Part shown: positions 1-6,146 of the stretch, piece by piece | How positions within the stretch are numbered: position 1 is the first letter of the stretch | How the letters are laid out: the number at the start of each line of letters is the position of its first letter | NCBI GenBank assembly: GCA_900554685.1 | Contig: USIG01000056.1 | Span: 1 to 10,212, forward strand | DNA: 10,212 nt | Reading direction: 5' to 3' | Origin: an uncultured Cryptobacterium sp. | GTDB taxonomy: Bacteria > Actinomycetota > Coriobacteriia > Coriobacteriales > Eggerthellaceae | Position numbers and translations under genes: made by a program | Notes under the pieces: model-generated | Told to the model about the DNA's origin: nothing | What the model saw: the letters and a program-made list of their open reading frames with translations, nothing else | Database searches by the model: none

Positions 1-54
1 ACCGGCGACCTACGCATTACGAGTGCGTTGCTCTACCAACTGAGCCACGTTGGC
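1..54 (-). tRNA. tRNA-Thr (anticodon CGT), 3' part cut off by window edge
   Basis: Read on the minus strand from position 54, the sequence folds as the 5' two thirds of a tRNA. It shows a 7-nt acceptor strand GCCAACG, T8, a D-arm GCTC-AGTTGGTA-GAGC, and an anticodon stem ACGCA/TGCGT enclosing the loop CTCGTAA. The anticodon is CGT, which reads ACG (Thr). The variable loop AGGTC and the start of the T-arm (GCCGGT) run off the left edge, so the T-arm and the 3' acceptor strand are not visible. Identity rests on the anticodon and the canonical D-arm. Confidence 0.95.
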
Positions 55-147
55 ACTTATGTGGTGCTTAAAGGATAAAACTGGTAGAAACATTTCCTTA
101 AAGCGTTCCGTTTTATTCTAGCAATTTTATCGCTAAAGCGCCTGAAA

Positions 148-176
148 ATTATATACAAGTTAGCATGTTCGTGCAA
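148..176 (-). promoter_or_regulatory. Candidate sigma-70-type promoter reading toward the tRNA-Thr gene
   Basis: On the minus strand a perfect -10 box TATAAT (148-153) lies 17 bp from a weak -35 box TTGCAC (171-176). Transcription would start near position 141, leaving a leader of roughly 85 nt before the tRNA 5' end. The -10 match and the spacing are good; the -35 matches only the TTG. It lies back to back with a plus-strand candidate at 181-209. Confidence 0.5.
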
Positions 177-179
177 TGG

Positions 180-209
180 GCACTTTAAAACAAAGTGCGG
201 CTATATAAT
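180..209 (+). promoter_or_regulatory. Plus-strand -10 box with a 19-bp palindrome (possible operator)
   Basis: A perfect TATAAT (204-209) is preceded by the perfect inverted repeat GCACTTT-aaaac-AAAGTGC (180-198), which covers where the -35 box would be (181-186, CACTTT, a poor match). An inverted repeat in this place could be an operator for a DNA-binding regulator or help a weak promoter by recruiting an activator. A further half-site GCACTTT occurs at 277-283. If used, the promoter would give the antiporter gene a leader of about 260 nt. Both the promoter and its regulation are inferred. Confidence 0.4.
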
Positions 210-211
210 AC

Positions 212-259
212 GGCTGCATAAATGGTTACATAAATAGCTGCATAAAAGGTTATATGGAT
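212..259 (+). repeat. Degenerate 12-bp tandem array with 24-bp higher-order period
   Basis: There are four 12-bp units: GGCTGCATAAAT, GGTTACATAAAT, AGCTGCATAAAA and GGTTATATGGAT. Units 1 and 3, and units 2 and 4, are most alike, so the array reads as two copies of a 24-bp dimer. A looser, longer fifth unit ending GCATAAAT follows at 260-275. It lies in the leader between the tRNA and the antiporter gene and has no coding frame that I can support. Confidence 0.7.
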
Positions 260-433
260 AGCGCTTCGCATAAATAGCACTTTGTGTCAATCTTTGATCC
301 TGCGAAAGAAAAGCACCCTTCATCTGGAAATATCGTCAGATTACTGCTTCAGATAACCTGTCTTTATCGTTCTTGCTAGTATGTCTCAATAATCTTTCAT
401 TCAAGGCTTTGCAGTTGTGAGCGCAATTATTAC

Positions 434-465
434 ATTATGAGTGCATTTAATTATGAGTGCAGTTA
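434..465 (+). repeat. 16-bp tandem duplication just upstream of the antiporter gene
   Basis: ATTATGAGTGCATTTA (434-449) is followed directly by ATTATGAGTGCAGTTA (450-465), matching at 14 of 16 positions. A looser relative (GTTGTGAGCGCAATTA) precedes it at about 414-429. The second copy contains the GTG at 457 that could extend the antiporter reading frame, which is one reason to prefer the downstream ATG as the start. Confidence 0.65.
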
Positions 466-467
466 TT

Positions 468-480
468 AAGGTGTGAGATG
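468..480 (+). promoter_or_regulatory. Ribosome binding site that fixes the antiporter start at ATG 478
   Basis: AAGG at 468-471 lies 6 nt before ATG 478. The in-frame GTG at 457 would put this Shine-Dalgarno sequence inside the coding region and has no comparable site of its own. The protein starting at 478 begins at once with a membrane segment (MELLELILFL), as is usual for this family. Confidence 0.7.
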
Positions 481-2736
481 GAACTACTTGAACTTATTCT
501 CTTCTTGCTGGTGGCTGTAGTCGCATCAAGTCTTCTTGATCAGGTGCTGCGCGGTGTTTCACTTCCTTTGGTTCAGATTATCTTAGGCGTGCTGATCGCC
601 CTGCTCATTCCTCTGCCTTCTTCGATTAATATAGACGCCGAGCTGCTTCTTATCCTCTTTATTGCACCCCTTCACTTTAATGAATCGCGTCAAGTCGACT
701 CGAAGGAACTGTATCAAAATCGCTTTGGAATTTTTTCGCTTGTAACAGGTCTTGTGTTGCTGACGATGATTGCGATGGGAGCGACACTAAACGCTCTCAT
801 ACCCGCTATTCCTTTCGCAGCCGCTCTTGCCTTCGGAGCGGCAATGGGCTCAACCGATGCCGCTGCCGTAACTTCGCTTGCCAAAGAGATGCGTTTCGGT
901 CGTCGTCATGAAGCGCTTCTTAACGGTGAAGCCCTCTTTAATGATGTGACGGGTACAATTGGCTTTCAATGTGCAATTGCGGTTGTGGTGTCTGGCGCCT
1001 TTTCTCTTACTCATGCAGGAGAAGAATTTGCCTTAGAGCTTTTTGGCGGATTGTGCGTGGGTGTTATTTTGGGCCTTGCTTTCTGGGGTCTTACCAACAT
1101 CATGCGACGCTATGGTCTGGATAATCCCACCGTGCATGTTGTTCTTGAGTTGCTTGCTCCGTTTATCATTTATCTTATTTGCGAACAGATACACGTTGGT
1201 GGTGTTATTGCGGTCGTAATGGCAGGCATGACTATCTCTTTGCTTCCTCACAAGCGAACAGCTGCTTCGTCGCGTCAACGTATCCAGGCATCAAGCGTTT
1301 GGAAGACCCTCGAATTCGTGCTAAATGGAGTAATTTTTGTTGTATTAGGGATACAGCTACCCAGCGTTCTTATTCCTGCTATGCAGGGTGGCTCGATCGA
1401 TGCAGCCCTTCTTATTTTTGCTGTTTTCGCTCTCACTTTTGTATTGGAGGCGGTTCGCTTCTGCTGGATTCTTGGCATGGATTTAGTCCACACTTCCCGC
1501 AGTGGCAAACCTCTGCGCATTTGTTTTTCGAAAAGAAATTTAAAAGGCACTTTGGGGATGGCTTTTGCCGGTCCTAAAGGTGGCGTAACTCTGGCGCTTA
1601 TTCTCACGATACCGCTTACCGTAGCGTCAGGGGATGCGTTTCCTATGCGCGCTGAACTCCTGTTTTTGGCTTCGGGTGTTATTGTTTGCACGATGGTGCT
1701 TGCAAATTTTGCGGTACGAAAGCTGGTGTCCTTAAAGCCTCTCGAAAAACGTACAAAAGGTTATGCGGATGCCGAAATATCAGTGCTTACGAGTGTTATT
1801 AACGCCATTCAGGCCGATGCGCATCTAACAGGAGCAGTTACGGGGGAGCAGGCTCTAGAAGCGCTTGATAATTCTGATGAACGAGACTTGAAAGACTCGC
1901 GCGATCGTGCTCGAACCAATGCCCCCTTGGAGTTTGTCGCCGAAAATATTTCAAAGCGTCTGACTAATCCTGCTGAGGTGAAATTAAGCGATGCGGCTTC
2001 ACATCTTTTGGGGAGCTTGACTGAAAATTATGGTGAAGAGGTTCTGAAGGACACTTCGGACGAATCTATCGAAAGTCCAACGACTAAGCCAGCGAGCGAA
2101 ACTGTAGTATCTACCACAAAAACAGCAGATGATATGGCGAGTGGGGATGCAGCGTCTACAAAGAAGCTGACAGGTGAAGCGATGCGTGAGCCCGCAGCGT
2201 CCGTAAAGAAGCTAACAGACGGAGCGATGCGTGAGCCCGCAGCATCTGCAAAGAAGCCATCAGGCGCAGTGATGCGCGAGCCTGTAACAGCTGCGAAAAG
2301 CGCGATAGCGGGATCGATTCTTGAAACGGCAGCATCGATTGATGCCTTGCCCGAAAATGTGGATGAACCCGCAACGGCAATAGTGATGAAACGCTATGCC
2401 GATCGTATTCGCGATCTGCTTCCTCTTGCCAGCGATGATGTTGCCAAGCAGGCTCGTGCTTTAGTTGAAAGATGTGATGAACTCTATGAGCAGGCAAATG
2501 CATTTTCCGAAGCCCTAAGCACTATCTATGAAGACGAAGATATCGATGCTGAGGGTTTGCAAGCGCATATGCTGGCAGCAAATCGCGTCAACGAAGCGGT
2601 CGACGATATTCAGGATGCTGCGTTATCGCGCGAGCTTGAGTTCATTAAATTAGCCCAACGCGCTGGGAAGCTTTCGTCTGAACATGCTCGTGAATTGAGA
2701 AATGATGTGTACGTGCAGCGTATGGTGATTGATTGA
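478..2736 (+). CDS. CPA1-type Na+/H+ (monovalent cation/proton) antiporter with long repeat-bearing cytoplasmic tail
   Basis: This 752-residue inner-membrane protein should exchange Na+ or K+ for protons in pH and salt homeostasis. Residues 1 to about 418 hold 11-12 hydrophobic segments. The family's core motifs are visible: GSTDAAAV (124-131), then GEALFNDVTG (150-159) with the N155-D156 pair expected to bind the cation. In the later AGPKGGVTLAL (364-374) a lysine stands where many relatives have arginine (GxRG). Residues from about 425 are hydrophilic and presumably cytoplasmic. They contain a low-complexity linker with 15-residue tandem repeats (559-603), then a charged C-terminal region ending ...RAGKLSSEHARELRND..., a style common at the ends of such antiporters. 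The tail, about 330 residues, is long for the family. I see no convincing terminator after the stop. Ion specificity cannot be read from the sequence. Confidence 0.9.
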   Translation: MELLELILFLLVAVVASSLLDQVLRGVSLPLVQIILGVLIALLIPLPSSINIDAELLLILFIAPLHFNESRQVDSKELYQNRFGIFSLVTGLVLLTMIAMGATLNALIPAIPFAAALAFGAAMGSTDAAAVTSLAKEMRFGRRHEALLNGEALFNDVTGTIGFQCAIAVVVSGAFSLTHAGEEFALELFGGLCVGVILGLAFWGLTNIMRRYGLDNPTVHVVLELLAPFIIYLICEQIHVGGVIAVVMAGMTISLLPHKRTAASSRQRIQASSVWKTLEFVLNGVIFVVLGIQLPSVLIPAMQGGSIDAALLIFAVFALTFVLEAVRFCWILGMDLVHTSRSGKPLRICFSKRNLKGTLGMAFAGPKGGVTLALILTIPLTVASGDAFPMRAELLFLASGVIVCTMVLANFAVRKLVSLKPLEKRTKGYADAEISVLTSVINAIQADAHLTGAVTGEQALEALDNSDERDLKDSRDRARTNAPLEFVAENISKRLTNPAEVKLSDAASHLLGSLTENYGEEVLKDTSDESIESPTTKPASETVVSTTKTADDMASGDAASTKKLTGEAMREPAASVKKLTDGAMREPAASAKKPSGAVMREPVTAAKSAIAGSILETAASIDALPENVDEPATAIVMKRYADRIRDLLPLASDDVAKQARALVERCDELYEQANAFSEALSTIYEDEDIDAEGLQAHMLAANRVNEAVDDIQDAALSRELEFIKLAQRAGKLSSEHARELRNDVYVQRMVID
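2152..2286 (+). repeat. Three in-frame 45-nt tandem repeats in the antiporter tail
   Basis: Units 2152-2196, 2197-2241 and 2242-2286 encode ASTKKLTGEAMREPA, ASVKKLTDGAMREPA and ASAKKPSGAVMREPV. A decayed fourth copy (2287-2331, TAAKSAIAGSILETA) follows. The units diverge at DNA and protein level but keep KK, the (A/V)MREP core and the unit length. The array sits in a linker between the membrane domain and the C-terminal charged region, where length change should be tolerated. Confidence 0.9.
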
Positions 2737-2957
2737 TCGCATAAAGAGCGCCGGCTGCTCATGTAGGTACGGGCAGTGATCAGCTACCAGCATCCAATTG
2801 CCTAATTTTTGTGCAGGCAGAGCGCAGGCTGATCGCTTACCAGCTTTTAAGAAGGCGTCCTCGACCTGTTCGCAACCGTTCACATGCGCGAAACACAGTA
2901 ACCCTACGATCAGGCTATATGCTTGATTTCATGTGCGGATTGTCTTTGCAAGTGCGT
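2737..2957. other. Gene-free spacer after the antiporter; weak direct repeat only
   Basis: I see no supportable gene here. Two related segments, 2771-2792 (GCAGTGATCAGCTACCAGC core) and 2822-2845 (GCAGGCTGATCGCTTACCAGC core, two-part match), sit about 51 bp apart and may be remnants of a larger duplication. A short stem TGCCT/AGGCA brackets AATTTTTGTGC around 2799-2819, but it lacks a following T-run and is not a credible terminator. Confidence 0.4.
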
Positions 2958-3084
2958 CTCGATAAAGCTCGATACGTTTGATGACGCTCGTGAGCGCTTG
3001 ACAACGTTCGATACGCTCGACAATGCTCGTTAGCGTTCTAGCGTTCGTTAACGCCCGATGATGTTCGTCAATATTTCGATAGCG
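2958..3084 (+). repeat. Degenerate 10-bp tandem array (about 13 units) between the two plus-strand genes
   Basis: Successive units are CTCGATAAAG, CTCGATACG, TTTGATGACG, CTCGTGAGCG, CTTGACAACG, TTCGATACG, CTCGACAATG, CTCGTTAGCG, TTCTAGCG, TTCGTTAACG, CCCGATGATG, TTCGTCAATA and TTTCGATAGCG. The consensus is roughly YTCGATAACG, with unit length 8-11 bp and mostly 10. The period is close to one DNA helical turn, so a YTCG step recurs on nearly the same face. The array ends about 75 bp before the next start codon. Confidence 0.8.
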
Positions 3085-3112
3085 CGACATTTTCAAATTC
3101 CTCATGTAATAC
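3084..3112 (+). promoter_or_regulatory. Weak candidate promoter for the PEP-binding-domain gene
   Basis: GCGACA (3084-3089) lies 17 bp from TAATAC (3107-3112); alternatively TGTAAT at 3105-3110 matches the -10 consensus at 5 of 6 positions but lacks a good -35. The stretch from the end of the 10-bp array to the gene is the most AT-rich part of the spacer. Only position and partial matches support this. Confidence 0.25.
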
Positions 3113-3157
3113 CAAGCAGAACCATAAGTCAGACCTTTCTATTGATAGGATTTTGAT

Positions 3158-5962
3158 ATGGCAGCATTTGATCGTATCTCATGCGGTATCCCTGAGCTTG
3201 ACTCCGTGTTCGACAACATTCGACTAGGAGACAACGTAGTATGGCAGCTTTCTTCGCTTGATAATTTTCCGGCTTTTGTGGAACCTTTCGTAGAACAATG
3301 CGTTTCAGATAAACGCCCCATGATCTATGTGCGCTTCGCTTCCCACGAGCCCCTTGTCAAGCCGCAGCCAGGGGTCACCATCTATGAGCTCAATCCTCAT
3401 AAAGGGTTTGAGGCATTTACGATTGAGGTGCGCGAAATAATAACCAAAGAAGGACGCGAGGCCTGCTATGTGTTTGACTGTCTAAGTGAATTGCAGGCTG
3501 CGTGGTCTGCCGATCTTATGATGGGGAACTTCTTTCGTGTAACATGCCCCTATCTATTTGAGCTCGATACGGTTGCTTATTTTCCCATTATCCGTGGTGG
3601 ACACTCGTTTCAAACCATCGCAAAAATTCGCGACACCACTCAGGTTCTGATCGATGTATATTCGTCGCCTGAGGAAGATTCTTGCGAGGGAAAATCCCTC
3701 AACGAGGATCTCTATATTCATCCGCTTAAGATGTGGAATCGCTATAGCGAAACCATGTTTCTTGCACATCGGTATTCTCCGAAAACAAAGGAAGTTTTTA
3801 CGCTGACTGATGGCATGGAGGCGAGCAAATTTTATGTACTTGCGGGCAAAGAAGCTCAGGCGGCGCCCGATCGCAACACCGATAGCTGGGACCGTTTCTT
3901 TGCGGCAGCTCAGGCAGATTTCAAGCAGGGCACGTTAACGACTGCTACCTGCACAAAGATGTGCAATATGATGATCTCTAAAGATCCTAAAATGCGTGAA
4001 ATGGTCAAGCGGTATTTCGAGCCCACCGACTATTTTGAGGTGCGCAATCATATGGTGGGTACTGGAATTATTGGTGGCAAAGCTTGCGGCATGCTGCTTG
4101 CGCGAAAAATGATCCAGCTTCAGCAGCCTGAAGTGTATAAGCATCTTGAACCGCACGATTCGTTCTATCTTGGTTCCGATGTCTTCTATTCTTACTTAGT
4201 TGCCAATGATTTATGGACTATACGCATCAGACAGAGAAGTGAAGAAGGGTTCATCGACGAAGCACCTGCTCTTAAAGAAGGCTTACTCAGGGGGTCTTTT
4301 CCCGAAGAAATCCGCGAGCACTTTATGCGTATCCTGGACTATTACGGACAAGCTCCTATTATTGTGCGTTCAAGTAGTTTTCTCGAGGACGGCTTTGACA
4401 ATGCTTTTGCTGGAAAATACGATTCTGTGTTTTGCGCAAATATCGGCTCTCCTGAAGAGCGTTTGGCTGCTTTTGAATCGGCAGTGCGGCAGGTTTATGC
4501 GTCAACGATGAATCCTTCTGCTCTTGAATATCGTCGTCGCAATGGGCTCGATCGCAAAGAAGAGCAAATGGCGCTTCTGGTTATGCGAGTGAGCGGTTCT
4601 CATTATGGGCACCATTTGTTTATGCCAACCGCTGCAGGCGTTGGTTATTCTCACAGCACGTATCGTTGGTCCGATTCGCTCGATCCTAGTGCGGGTATGC
4701 TGCGTCTTGTCGCTGGGCTTGGAACAAAGGCGGTTGATCGAACTCAGTCGGACTATCCGCGAATTGTCAGTCTCGATAAACCTCTTGCTCAAACGAGTCA
4801 AAGCTGGGCGGATAAGCATCGCTATTCTCAGCACAATGCTGATGTGCTTGATCTTGAAAAGCGCGCGGTAACGGAATGCGATGTTCTCGATTTGGTCGAT
4901 CTTCTTCCTCCTTTTGCCAAGCAAGCAATTTTCGAACATGATCGAGAGGCCGAAGGTCGTTTGCGTGAGCGTGGTCAATTCCGTCCTGTTCTGTTTGCTT
5001 CCTGCCAGGGTCTTGTTGAAAATCGCGAATTCACTACTTTGATGGCGCGGCTGCTTTCGACCTTGGAAGAATGCTACGAGCATCCTGTGGATATCGAATA
5101 CACCGTTAATGTGGGCAAAGACAATACGTTTGCTGTTAATTTGTTGCAGTGTCGCCCTTTGCATTTATTGCAATCAGGCAAGCGTATCGATCTGCCTTCA
5201 CTTTCTAAGAAAGATACCTTTTTTAGTATCAAGCAATGCGCTATGGGTAAATCGCGCGTAGCCCCAATTGATGTGGTGATACGGGTAGATCCTCTTCGCT
5301 ATTATCAGTGTCCGCACATTGAAAAGCCTACTGTTGCGCGCCTTATAGGGCTTGTGAACGAGCATTTCCGAGGAACCGATAAAAACTGTTTGCTTCTTGT
5401 GCCGGGTCGCATCGGAACATCTTCGCCGGAGCTTGGCGTTCCTGTCTCCTTTGCTGATGTAAGTAACCTTATGGGAATATGCGAAGTTGCTTCTTCTGAG
5501 GCTGGCTATTCTCCTGAACTTTCCTATGGCAGCCATCTGTTTCAGGATCTTGTAGAGGCGGATATCTATTACGGAGCGCTTTTAGAAGATCCAAAGCGGG
5601 TATATTACAACCCTACTTTTGTGGAGCATTTTGTTGATATTACTGCCGAAGTGTTGCCACTGTCTTCCCAAAATGAAAACAGCGCTGGGGATGATGCTGA
5701 TACAACAGGGTCCGATTTAAGTTTATCGAGCTTAGATATAAATGCAGCGAAACCAGATTTGAGTTTGCCTAAGCCGGATCCAAATTTGCCTAAATCGAAT
5801 TCAAGTTTGTTGAAATCGGAGCCAAATCTAGCAAAACCAAATTCAGCCCTAGCCTCTCTTACACCTTTGGTGCAGGTGTTTGATACGGGAGAGGTGGCAC
5901 TTACCTTATGGCATGATCTGGGAACTAGTACCAGTATTTGCGGGGTACTAGAGTCATCGTAG
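3158..5962 (+). CDS. PEP/pyruvate-binding (PPDK N-terminal-type) domain protein with degenerate KaiC-like N-terminus
   Basis: This 934-residue protein starts at ATG 3158, with AGGA at 3147-3150 seven nt upstream. Residues 1 to about 230 resemble a KaiC/RecA-type fold: they open with ISCGIPELDSV and include a VFDCLSE segment (105-111) placed like a Walker B. Where a P-loop should be there is only LGDNVVWQ (23-30), so ATP hydrolysis there is doubtful. Residues about 295-680 match the ATP-binding half of PEP synthase/PPDK, with IGGKACGM (305-312), IIVRSSSFLEDGFDNAFAGK (401-420), LRLVAGLGTKAVDR (515-528) and the late LLQCRPL. I see neither the swivelling phospho-histidine domain nor the C-terminal PEP-binding barrel, so it is not a complete PEP synthase. 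A repeat linker (853-901) interrupts the C-terminal region, after which VQVFDTGEVALTLWH resumes globular-looking sequence. Substrate and role are unknown. Confidence 0.85.
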   Translation: MAAFDRISCGIPELDSVFDNIRLGDNVVWQLSSLDNFPAFVEPFVEQCVSDKRPMIYVRFASHEPLVKPQPGVTIYELNPHKGFEAFTIEVREIITKEGREACYVFDCLSELQAAWSADLMMGNFFRVTCPYLFELDTVAYFPIIRGGHSFQTIAKIRDTTQVLIDVYSSPEEDSCEGKSLNEDLYIHPLKMWNRYSETMFLAHRYSPKTKEVFTLTDGMEASKFYVLAGKEAQAAPDRNTDSWDRFFAAAQADFKQGTLTTATCTKMCNMMISKDPKMREMVKRYFEPTDYFEVRNHMVGTGIIGGKACGMLLARKMIQLQQPEVYKHLEPHDSFYLGSDVFYSYLVANDLWTIRIRQRSEEGFIDEAPALKEGLLRGSFPEEIREHFMRILDYYGQAPIIVRSSSFLEDGFDNAFAGKYDSVFCANIGSPEERLAAFESAVRQVYASTMNPSALEYRRRNGLDRKEEQMALLVMRVSGSHYGHHLFMPTAAGVGYSHSTYRWSDSLDPSAGMLRLVAGLGTKAVDRTQSDYPRIVSLDKPLAQTSQSWADKHRYSQHNADVLDLEKRAVTECDVLDLVDLLPPFAKQAIFEHDREAEGRLRERGQFRPVLFASCQGLVENREFTTLMARLLSTLEECYEHPVDIEYTVNVGKDNTFAVNLLQCRPLHLLQSGKRIDLPSLSKKDTFFSIKQCAMGKSRVAPIDVVIRVDPLRYYQCPHIEKPTVARLIGLVNEHFRGTDKNCLLLVPGRIGTSSPELGVPVSFADVSNLMGICEVASSEAGYSPELSYGSHLFQDLVEADIYYGALLEDPKRVYYNPTFVEHFVDITAEVLPLSSQNENSAGDDADTTGSDLSLSSLDINAAKPDLSLPKPDPNLPKSNSSLLKSEPNLAKPNSALASLTPLVQVFDTGEVALTLWHDLGTSTSICGVLESS
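5714..5860 (+). repeat. Seven in-frame 21-nt tandem repeats in the PEP-binding protein's C-terminal region
   Basis: The seven 7-residue units are DLSLSSL, DINAAKP, DLSLPKP, DPNLPKS, NSSLLKS, EPNLAKP and NSALASL, with consensus (D/N/E)xxLxK(P/S). Unit length is an exact 21 nt throughout, although the sequences have diverged. The array is inserted just before the last roughly 33 residues of the protein and probably forms an extended linker. Confidence 0.85.
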
Positions 5963-6104
5963 TGCGCCGGGTTTGCGTAGTGCCTGGTCCACGCAGTGTC
6001 GGGTTTGCGTAGTGCCTGGTCCACGCAGTGCTGAATCATCGTAGTGAAGGGTTTACGCAGTGCTGGGTTTGCGTAGTGTCGGGTCTGCATAGTGTCAACT
6101 AAGG
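5959..6104 (+). repeat. 16-bp tandem array with 32-bp period, overlapping the stop codon of the upstream gene
   Basis: After an 18-bp first unit (5959-5976), eight 16-bp units follow, from GTAGTGCCTGGTCCAC (5977-5992) to ATAGTGTCAACTAAGG (6089-6104). The consensus is roughly GYAGTGYYGGGTYTRC. Units 5977-5992 and 6009-6024 are identical and alternate with a GCAGTG-type unit, giving a 32-bp higher-order period. The first unit contains the TAG stop (5960-5962) of the PEP-binding gene. The preceding coding bases (5945-5958, TACTAGAGTCATC core) resemble the unit GCAGTGCTGAATCATC at 6025-6040, so the array probably reaches into the coding sequence. Confidence 0.9.
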
Positions 6105-6118
6105 CCCTGAGCTTACTG

Positions 6119-6146
6119 AAGGCTATCGGACGCGATAGGGCTTTTT
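6119..6146 (+). terminator. Rho-independent-type terminator for the plus-strand gene, overlapping the convergent gene's 3' end
   Basis: A perfect 6-bp stem CTATCG/CGATAG with loop GACG (6123-6138) is extended by AAG/CTT pairing across a small bulge and is followed by TTTTT (6142-6146). On the plus strand this is a plausible intrinsic terminator for the PEP-binding gene. The same bases encode the last codons and TAG stop of the convergent glycosyltransferase. In the minus direction no T-run follows the stem. Confidence 0.6.

Noticed and set aside
1..300. tRNA-associated integration site of a mobile element
   Set aside because: No integrase, no duplicated tRNA 3' end (that end is outside the window) and no phage-like genes nearby.
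457..477. GTG start extending the antiporter by seven residues
   Set aside because: It lies inside the 16-bp repeat copy, has no ribosome site, and would place the good AAGG site at 468-471 within the coding region.
2650..2883. Minus-strand 77-codon frame overlapping the end of the antiporter gene
   Set aside because: GTG start without ribosome site, 87 bp overlap with a well-supported gene, and no recognisable domain.
5605..6090. Minus-strand open frame of 161 codons with repeats like RHYANPALRKP
   Set aside because: More than two thirds lies opposite the PEP-binding gene and the rest is the 16-bp array read in reverse; the peptide repeat only reflects 3 x 16 nt.
5959..6104. CRISPR array
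   Set aside because: Units are directly adjacent without unique spacers and are degenerate; the same is true of the other arrays. No cas genes are present.
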